This document shows, piece by piece, positions 6,032 to 10,333 of a stretch of DNA of 10,333 nt. The translations under genes and the position numbers were made by a program. The first letter of the stretch is position 1. The number at the start of each line of letters is the position of its first letter. The notes below the pieces were generated by a model, which was given only the letters and a program-made list of their open reading frames with translations, had not been told where the DNA came from and searched no databases. The stretch spans positions 1-10,333 of the forward strand of contig JAUIJG010000172.1 of NCBI GenBank assembly GCA_030431355.1. The letters are read 5' to 3'. This stretch comes from a bacterium. GTDB taxonomy: Bacteria > Cyanobacteriota > Vampirovibrionia > Obscuribacterales > Obscuribacteraceae.

Positions 6032-6061
6032 CCGTGTCCAGCTCTAGCTGGATACGGTTTT
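6032..6061 (+). terminator. Strong intrinsic terminator between convergent genes, overlapping the MerC-like stop codon
   Basis: A 12-bp stem, CCGTGTCCAGCT (6032-6043) with AGCTGGATACGG (6046-6057), contains a single G-U pair and a two-base centre, and TTTT follows at 6058-6061. It starts 17 bases after the stop of the holin-like gene. The same stem contains the last codons and stop of the minus-strand MerC-like gene. On that strand the trailing sequence (ATATTGTTCT) is only moderately U-rich, so termination there is less certain. Confidence 0.75.
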
Positions 6062-6493
6062 CAACAGTCTTCTGTTATATAGATGAGCGGAGATAATTAA
6101 AAGATTGCCCAGGGTTATGAGCGGAATCTCGACACTCTCTGCTAAGCCCACATGGGAATGAAAAGTTGCGGCCATGACCGCGGACAGACCGATTAGCATA
6201 AGAAGCAGAATACGTCTGTAGCCATGCTTTACGAAGCCCGGCACAATCGCTGTCAGACAGAACAACAATACCCAACCGGCAAGAATTATATGGGTTGAAT
6301 CGTTGTGATCATGATGATGATGAGCATGTATCAGTGTCGGAAGAAAAGTCATAACCACCGGCAAAGCCAGACAATGGATCAAGCAAATTACCGCAGCTAA
6401 GATTCCGAGCAGGTCTAACACCCGGGAAGGCGACTTACCGGATTCACCACTTTCACAGCTGGAATTGCAACAGTTCAGGTGTTTTATGTTCAT
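6044..6493 (-). CDS. MerC-family metal-transport membrane protein
   Basis: A 149-residue membrane protein. After a Cys-rich N-terminus (Cys8, Cys9, Cys13), the first helix carries LGILAAVICLIHCLALPVV with C37-L-I-H-C41, the signature of the MerC mercuric-ion transport family. A His-rich loop follows (HAHHHHDH, about 56-63), then three more hydrophobic segments near 68-86, 95-111 and 122-137. The family is known from mercury-resistance operons, but many chromosomal homologues lie outside mer loci. No merA, merR, merP or merT is seen here. The Fur-type box over the promoter and the His loop suggest handling of iron, zinc or a similar metal in the inner membrane. The ATG at 6493 was chosen because the frame upstream, up to a TTG at 6529, is occupied by the promoter and Fur box. 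That start has no Shine-Dalgarno, which fits a leaderless message. Confidence 0.78.
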   Translation of the reverse strand: MNIKHLNCCNSSCESGESGKSPSRVLDLLGILAAVICLIHCLALPVVMTFLPTLIHAHHHHDHNDSTHIILAGWVLLFCLTAIVPGFVKHGYRRILLLMLIGLSAVMAATFHSHVGLAESVEIPLITLGNLLIISAHLYNRRLLKTVSS

Positions 6494-6499
6494 GCCATG

Positions 6500-6529
6500 A
6501 GTATAACGATAATCATTTTCATTTAGCAA
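6500..6529 (-). promoter_or_regulatory. Promoter of the MerC-like gene
   Basis: On the minus strand, TTGCTA (6529-6524, four of six to the -35 consensus) is 18 bases from TATACT (6505-6500, five of six to the -10). Transcription would begin at or just before the ATG at 6493, so the message is probably leaderless. Confidence 0.5.
6502..6520. promoter_or_regulatory. Fur-family operator box
   Basis: TATAACGATAATCATTTTC matches the 19-bp Fur box consensus GATAATGATAATCATTATC at 16 of 19 positions, and the 7-1-7 core at 13 of 15. It covers the promoter spacer and most of the -10 of the MerC-like gene, where a bound Fur-family repressor would block transcription. Zur or PerR cannot be told from Fur by sequence alone. 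Confidence 0.65.
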
Positions 6530-6662
6530 TTGACAGCCGCTAATATATGAAGGAAAAGTAGCTGAAAGCTCTCACATAATCGCGAAAACGCCCAGTGGTC
6601 AAGTGTTCAGATTGTCTTGAATTTTCCTGGTCGGTACACACATATAAACAAGTAAGGACAAT

Positions 6663-6719
6663 ATGCATCGAATTCTAAGAGCCGGCGCTTGTCAAGAAGA
6701 ACAAAGGACGAGAGGGTAG
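6663..6719 (+). CDS. Possible 18-residue leader peptide
   Basis: ATG at 6663 follows AAGGA with a four-base spacing and reads MHRILRAGACQEEQRTRG to a TAG at 6717-6719, five bases before the next small ORF. A TATAAA box at 6643-6648 lies just upstream. The ORF is short and has no known relative. Confidence 0.25.
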   Translation: MHRILRAGACQEEQRTRG

Positions 6720-6724
6720 AACTA

Positions 6725-6892
6725 ATGAATAGCAGAAGCTGCATCCAGCAGACAGGCAAGAGCCGCCGGTTGGTCTACAAAATCAAAAGACCGACCTGTA
6801 AGCAAGCAATATTGGGGAAAACCAAAGATTTAATCTTGTCGACACCATATTTAACTTCACATGCGATACCAGGCGTGGTAAATCATAATTAG
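6725..6892 (+). CDS. Possible small basic protein (55 residues), unknown
   Basis: The ATG at 6725 has GAGGG eight bases upstream. The product is rich in Lys and Arg, begins MNSRSCIQQTGKSRRLVYKI and has two Cys (6 and 25), with no membrane segment or known motif. The frame is open a little further upstream to a TTG at 6689. The ribosome site favours expression, but the length is within chance. Confidence 0.35.
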   Translation: MNSRSCIQQTGKSRRLVYKIKRPTCKQAILGKTKDLILSTPYLTSHAIPGVVNHN

Positions 6893-6976
6893 TAAGCAAG
6901 GGACTGGAAGATACATACCTCCCTCCCAGCCCCCCAGATTCTGAGGAAAAGCTCTCATTTTCTGAGGATATTTGAA

Positions 6977-7087
6977 ATGAAAGCCACTGGAAGAACAACA
7001 GAGTTAAATGTCTCCTGTGGAAATGACCTGATAAATAGACGCATGGAAAACACAATCCTATTACAGCCCCATAGGGCTGTTCGGTAA
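6977..7087 (+). CDS. Possible 36-residue peptide
   Basis: The ATG at 6977 has GAGGA eight bases upstream and reads to TAA at 7085-7087. It starts MKATGRTTELNVSCGNDLIN and is unrelated to anything I know. Its last codons contain the hairpin at 7063-7080, so it might be a leader peptide over an RNA structure, or fortuitous. Confidence 0.22.
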   Translation: MKATGRTTELNVSCGNDLINRRMENTILLQPHRAVR

Positions 7088-7127
7088 ACGTCTTATTTAA
7101 CCCCTGTCGTCGCTTGAGGAGCACGAC
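7063..7127 (+). other. Two adjacent stem-loops
   Basis: ACAGCCC (7063-7069) and GGGCTGT (7074-7080) form a perfect seven-base-pair stem with loop CATA. A second stem, GTCGT-C-GC with GCACGAC at 7106-7127, has one bulged C and loop TTGAGGA, a purine-rich loop like a ribosome site. Neither has a proper U-tract, so they are more likely structural or regulatory RNA than terminators. Confidence 0.35.
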
Positions 7128-7150
7128 AATCCGATCGCTAATCAAAGACT

Positions 7151-7273
7151 ATGGCAGGACTCCCAGGGAAGAAGCTTCCTGAACGACGGGAGAAATCGAA
7201 AACACAATCAATACAGCTCCGCTTCTTCTCTGCCTGCCACCTACTGCTAAATTTATTGAAACTGAGGAAATAG
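7151..7273 (+). CDS. Possible 40-residue basic peptide just before the zinc-ribbon gene
   Basis: ATG at 7151 opens a frame ending TAG at 7271-7273, three bases before the next ATG. The product is basic at first (MAGLPGKKLPERREKSK) with a hydrophobic end (FFSACHLLLNLLKL). It lacks a ribosome site, so it is doubtful. The close spacing would allow translational coupling. Confidence 0.2.
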   Translation: MAGLPGKKLPERREKSKTQSIQLRFFSACHLLLNLLKLRK

Positions 7274-7276
7274 AAC

Positions 7277-7495
7277 ATGTCCTACAAATCCACTCAGGGG
7301 TTTGATCTGGTTGAAGTTACCAGAGAATACTTCTGCATTATATGTGAAATATTCAACAACATTGCGAGACCGAATCTGGTGGCATGCAGTCACTGTGGCA
7401 CAGAAGACGCCAGCATTCTCACCACCAGCTACATGGAAGAAGACACAGAAATGGACTCTTACATGTCCCGCAAAGACTTTGGAGAAGGTGACTGA
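7277..7495 (+). CDS. Small zinc-ribbon-like protein (72 residues)
   Basis: The ATG at 7277 has a strong Shine-Dalgarno (GAGGAAA from 7264). Two Cys pairs, C-I-I-C at about 20-23 and C-S-H-C at about 37-40, are 13 residues apart. This is the layout of a small zinc ribbon or rubredoxin-like knuckle. A Met- and Asp-rich acidic tail follows (EEDTEMDSYMSRKDFGEGD). It is probably cytosolic; the role is unknown, with nucleic-acid or protein binding being usual for such folds. The gene converges on the S9 peptidase and overlaps its 3' end by 37 bp, in the acidic tail. Confidence 0.65.
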   Translation: MSYKSTQGFDLVEVTREYFCIICEIFNNIARPNLVACSHCGTEDASILTTSYMEEDTEMDSYMSRKDFGEGD

Positions 7496-9627
7496 GTCGG
7501 CTCTTCCTGCAACGTTTCGGGAACCAGGTACTTTTTGACGAACATCACTATCGAGAAAAATTGAGCATCGATTAGAGGTTTCTTCTTAAACTTGTGACCG
7601 GCATCTTTAACCACGAGGTACCACATCGGAACCCCGTGGTTTTTGATTCTTTTAACCATTTGTCTGGACTCACTCTCCGGAACCCTGGGGTCGTTTGCCC
7701 CCTGGATTATCAACAATGGTTTTGTAATATTGCTGGCTGAGTTGTATGGGGCGATCTGATCCAGATACTTTTTGACCTTAGGCAGTCTCTCGTCACCGTA
7801 CTCCGCCCGCCTCAAATTCCGCCTGTACCCTTTGGTGTTTTTCAAAAATGTGGCAAGGTTCGACGGACCGACCACATCCACGGCACAGCGAATACGGTCG
7901 GCATAAAGAGCCGCTCCGGCCAGGGACATATAGCCACCATAGGATCTTCCCATCAACATAACCCTTTCGGGATCCAGGTCATCCTGGGTCTTAACCCAAT
8001 CAAGAACCGTCTCGATGTCTTTGTAGGCGTTAGCCCTGAGCAAACCGTCATCAAGCTGAACGAAAGTTTTGCCATAACCTGTTGAGCCACGAACGTTCGG
8101 ATAAACCATGACTATACCCAGCTCATTAATCAGGTAATTGTTCCTACCAATGAAGCCGGGCTTGGACTGGCCCTCCGGCCCACCATGGAAATAGATAATG
8201 ACCGGACGTTTTCCCTTATGAACCCCTTCTTTCGGCTTGTACATGTAGCCGGAGAATTCTACCTTGTCGGGGCTCTGCCACTTTACCAGCTCAGGGATAT
8301 CGAAGGTATCAGGATTGATACCACCGGTCTCGCTAAAAGTCCACTGCCTCAAGACGCCGGTCTCCACATCGAGGGAGTAGACATCATGGGGTGACTTGCG
8401 CGACTCAAAAGAAAAACCCAGCTCGTTTTCATTGGGGTGCCAGATCAATGATGAAATAATGCCATCTGCGATCTGAGTAAAAGGCTTGGTCTCTCTGGTG
8501 TTCACATCATATACGAAAAGACGACTATAACCGTTTTCGTTTACCGTGTAAGCTATTTTAGAACGGTCTTTGGAAAGGATAAACTTGTTGACGTCCCACT
8601 TAACATCGCAGGATAGATACTCATGGACACCGGATTCGATATCAACAATGGCAAGTCGCAAGAACTCCGAATCTTTGTCAGTGAGGACAAACAAGCTCTT
8701 TCCATCTTTTGAATACTGGGCGTCTTTGTAGGCAATTCGTTCCAGACCGGTCTTTGGAAACAGCAAAGTTGCATTTCCTGTTAGCGCGTCGAACGCCCAG
8801 AGATAGCTCTCGAGAATAGAAGTATGCTTCCTCACAAGAATTTTGCTGTCGTCCGGGGACCAGTCCAAAATTGTCCAGCCACCGCCACCCACCACAGTGA
8901 GCATCCGATCTGTCTCTTTATCTCGCGGGTCGATGAGATACAAATCCATGTCCCGGCCGGTCCGCCTATTAGACTCATAGGCCAACAACTTGCCTGAGTT
9001 AGACCAGACCCCGGGAGTGTTGCGCGACTTTCCATCTGTGAGCCGGCTGATCTTGCCAGTGTCGAAATCGTATCGGTAGTTCTGATTGTTCTCGTTACCA
9101 CCCCGACTCTTGCTGAAGATGAAAAATTTCCCTTCCACCGGATCATAGGAAGCTGTCTTGGCCGTGGCGCCAAACCAGAGAACATTGTCCTTTTCAAAAG
9201 TAAGCTGAAAACGGTTGCCGCCGGGATCGACCACCTGATGAACCTGGGTATTCTGACTCAGGTTGGTGATGATCAACATGTGTTCTTTCAGGGGATGCCA
9301 GTCAGCGATGGTGGCAGAGCGAAAGTTGGTGAAACGGCTGAGACGATTAGCCAGTGACTCGGGAATTGGTGGCAAACCAGACATGGTCAGGGTATCGGAG
9401 ACGAGTCCTGTGGCAAGGGAACGGGACTCTGCCTTCATTGAGATATACTGGTCTCGCCTAACGCCACTATCGGCAGTGCTCTGAGCCCAGACAGGCTCCT
9501 CTGCAACTGCGAAAAAAGACAAAAAACACAAGGCTAGAAAAACAGATCTGGAACGCACGTGTAAAACCTGCCCAGGTATCTTTGGTGAAGACCTGTCAAG
9601 TTCATCCATATTCATAATGGTCCGCAC
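7459..9627 (-). CDS. Exported S9-family prolyl oligopeptidase / acylaminoacyl-peptidase-like enzyme
   Basis: A 722-residue serine peptidase. A hydrophobic segment at 28-42 (SVFLALCFLSFFAVA), followed by PVWAQS with an A-x-A-like cleavage site near 49, indicates Sec export. Residues about 100-440 are a beta-propeller with repeated PD40-type strands (WSPDDSKILV, YSKDGKSLFVL, WHPNENELGFSF). Residues about 455-702 are an alpha/beta hydrolase: HGGPEG at 481-486, nucleophile Ser562 in GRSYGGYMS, Asp646 in GANDPRVPE and His678 in DAGHKF form the triad. The family cleaves short peptides, often after Pro or from blocked N-termini, and probably scavenges peptides in the periplasm or outside. The GTG at 9627 has AGGTGG seven bases upstream but gives a long n-region. 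ATG at 9615 or 9609, or the GTG at codon 24 just before the hydrophobic stretch, would give a more standard signal peptide. Confidence 0.94.
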   Translation of the reverse strand: MRTIMNMDELDRSSPKIPGQVLHVRSRSVFLALCFLSFFAVAEEPVWAQSTADSGVRRDQYISMKAESRSLATGLVSDTLTMSGLPPIPESLANRLSRFTNFRSATIADWHPLKEHMLIITNLSQNTQVHQVVDPGGNRFQLTFEKDNVLWFGATAKTASYDPVEGKFFIFSKSRGGNENNQNYRYDFDTGKISRLTDGKSRNTPGVWSNSGKLLAYESNRRTGRDMDLYLIDPRDKETDRMLTVVGGGGWTILDWSPDDSKILVRKHTSILESYLWAFDALTGNATLLFPKTGLERIAYKDAQYSKDGKSLFVLTDKDSEFLRLAIVDIESGVHEYLSCDVKWDVNKFILSKDRSKIAYTVNENGYSRLFVYDVNTRETKPFTQIADGIISSLIWHPNENELGFSFESRKSPHDVYSLDVETGVLRQWTFSETGGINPDTFDIPELVKWQSPDKVEFSGYMYKPKEGVHKGKRPVIIYFHGGPEGQSKPGFIGRNNYLINELGIVMVYPNVRGSTGYGKTFVQLDDGLLRANAYKDIETVLDWVKTQDDLDPERVMLMGRSYGGYMSLAGAALYADRIRCAVDVVGPSNLATFLKNTKGYRRNLRRAEYGDERLPKVKKYLDQIAPYNSASNITKPLLIIQGANDPRVPESESRQMVKRIKNHGVPMWYLVVKDAGHKFKKKPLIDAQFFSIVMFVKKYLVPETLQEEPTQSPSPKSLRDM

Positions 9628-9696
9628 TCTAGTGCCACCTATCTAATTTAGTAGAAGCCGAGTCCCATGACTACCGATCGACCGAAATTCCCTTGA

Positions 9697-9709
9697 TTAA
9701 ATGATTTAA
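9697..9709. promoter_or_regulatory. Perfect AT-rich dyad between divergent genes
   Basis: TTAAAT-G-ATTTAA is a perfect 6-1-6 palindrome in the 247-bp region between the divergent S9 peptidase and glutathione-synthetase-like genes. It lies about 70 bases upstream of the peptidase start. It could be an operator; no regulator is identified. Confidence 0.3.
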
Positions 9710-9809
9710 GCATACTCCGCACTAAAAAAGAATACGAAATTTCCTGCCCGGGCATTAATTTTGGAAGGCAGTTTCAAAGCATCAAAAAGAAAAAAATATG
9801 CAATACCTA

Positions 9810-9815
9810 TATAAT
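9810..9815 (+). promoter_or_regulatory. -10 box of the glutathione-synthetase-like gene
   Basis: TATAAT lies 59 bases before the ATG at 9875. No -35 consensus is present, but an A-rich tract (9784-9796) covers that position and could act as an UP-like element. The predicted leader is about 50 bases. Confidence 0.5.
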
Positions 9816-9874
9816 GCACCTTCTATATTTCAAACCCAATTTCACCATTCTGCAAATAGAAAAAGGACGGTTAA

Positions 9875-10333
9875 ATGAAACTGGCACTTTTTGTTAACAA
9901 CATCATGACCGAAGAGGTGGGTTACACAACAAACCGCCTGGCAATGGCTGCCATCAACCGGGGGCACGAAGCCTGGGTAATAGGCGCCGACGATTTCAAA
10001 TACAACAGAGATAACAAAATTATGGCTACGGCCAAGCATGCGCCGAAATCCAGCTACAAAAGTTCCGAGACTTACCTGAAGGACCTCCAGAGTTCTAAAG
10101 CCAAACATGAAGAGATCTGTGTAGACGACTTTGATGTGCTCTTTCTGAGAAGTGATCCCTCCAATGAAACCGGCCCGAGAACCTGGGCCCAGAACGTGGG
10201 TATCAATTTCGGCCGCGTTTCAATGCGTCACGGTGTCATCGTTCTCAACGACCCTAACGGTCTGGCCAAAGCGATGAACAAAATGTACTTCCAATTGTTC
10301 CCGGAAGAAGTAAGACCGAGAACAATAATCACA
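9875..10333 (+). CDS. gshB: Glutathione synthetase-like ATP-grasp protein, N-terminal part (3' end outside window)
   Basis: The first 153 codons of a gene cut by the window edge. The ATG at 9875 follows AGGA (9864-9867) at good spacing. The N-terminus MKLALFVNNI...TNRLAMAAINRGHEAWV matches the prokaryotic GshB pre-ATP-grasp domain (strand, then a helix ending A..RGHE). VDDFDVLFLRSDPSNE matches the GshB pattern D-x-V-L-x-R-x-DPP, and HGVIVLNDPNGLAKAMNKMYFQLFPEEVRP matches its VVN-x-P-x-x-L...NEKL...FPE stretch. GshB joins gamma-glutamylcysteine and glycine with ATP in the cytosol. The catalytic ATP-grasp domain is off the window, so a related ligase is possible. An insertion of Lys/Ser-rich sequence (about residues 45-78) separates the first two conserved blocks. 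Confidence 0.82.
   Translation, partial: MKLALFVNNIMTEEVGYTTNRLAMAAINRGHEAWVIGADDFKYNRDNKIMATAKHAPKSSYKSSETYLKDLQSSKAKHEEICVDDFDVLFLRSDPSNETGPRTWAQNVGINFGRVSMRHGVIVLNDPNGLAKAMNKMYFQLFPEEVRPRTIIT

Larger units (their letters stand above)
6530..7276. other. Long stretch with only small ORFs and hairpins between the MerC-like and zinc-ribbon genes
   Basis: About 750 bp hold no recognisable gene longer than 60 codons. Visible elements are a possible plus-strand promoter (TTGAAT at 6617, TATAAA at 6643, with a long 20-base spacer), four small plus-strand ORFs (18, 55, 36 and 40 codons; three have Shine-Dalgarno-like sequence), a direct repeat TTCTGAGGA near 6940 and 6960, and two hairpins at 7063-7080 and 7106-7127. 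It may be a small-protein cluster, a structured leader or RNA gene, or decayed DNA. Confidence 0.4.

Noticed and set aside
6044..6493. Mercury-resistance operon
   Set aside because: Only a MerC-like protein is present. No MerR, MerA, MerT or MerP is seen, and the operator looks Fur-type rather than MerR-type.
6783..7145. A 120-codon minus-strand frame in the small-ORF region
   Set aside because: It starts only with TTG, has no ribosome site, no recognisable motif and a composition (Ser, Leu, Phe) typical of antisense chance frames. Kept out, but not excluded.
9842..10108. An 88-codon minus-strand frame
   Set aside because: It lies antisense to the glutathione-synthetase-like gene, which has a good ribosome site and family motifs.
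1..10333. CRISPR array, tRNA or rRNA genes, insertion sequences
   Set aside because: I saw no regularly spaced repeats, no cloverleaf with the expected TTCGA arm, no ribosomal RNA sequence and no transposase or terminal inverted repeats. This was by eye only.

Overview
The window is a compact bacterial chromosome segment. Most genes carry purine-rich Shine-Dalgarno sites, and several gene pairs converge or overlap at their 3' ends. The large Ser/Thr kinase opens with two Cys-pair/GSLTQ modules, a style I associate with the non-photosynthetic sister group of Cyanobacteria (Melainabacteria/Vampirovibrionia, Obscuribacter-like). That assignment is an inference from one protein, not a proven one. 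I see no insertion sequence, phage integrase, tRNA, rRNA or CRISPR array.

Left part (1-2434), amino-acid metabolism. The window opens inside an aspartate kinase gene, whose regulatory ACT-domain end runs to 589. It converges on an aminotransferase (601-1785, minus strand). Just upstream of that on the same strand is an Lrp/AsnC-type regulator (1874-2371). This regulator-aminotransferase pair has the layout of the Bacillus alaR-alaT (yugG-yugH) pair. A perfect hairpin in the last codons of the aminotransferase probably ends the aspartokinase transcript.

Middle (2435-6061), signalling and membrane proteins on the plus strand. A possible 44-58 residue ORF and a 90-residue charged hypothetical protein come first. 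Next is a 735-residue membrane-anchored Ser/Thr kinase: two zinc-ribbon-like modules, a kinase domain, one membrane helix, and nine leucine-rich-type repeats of about 25 residues outside the cell. A short promoter region rich in inverted repeats precedes it. A four-helix holin-4-like membrane protein follows and ends at a strong terminator.

Right part (6044-10333). A MerC-like metal-transport membrane protein on the minus strand has a good Fur-family box laid over its promoter. About 750 bp then hold a run of small plus-strand ORFs of uncertain reality, ending in a 72-residue zinc-ribbon protein. That gene overlaps by 37 bp the end of an exported S9 prolyl-oligopeptidase-type enzyme. Divergent from the peptidase, the first 153 codons of a glutathione-synthetase-like gene run off the window edge.

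No single new multi-gene system is evident. The most unusual elements are the architecture of the kinase, the possible internal start of an aspartokinase beta subunit with degenerate ACT motifs, the Fur-controlled apparently leaderless merC-like gene, and the small-ORF run next to the zinc-ribbon gene.
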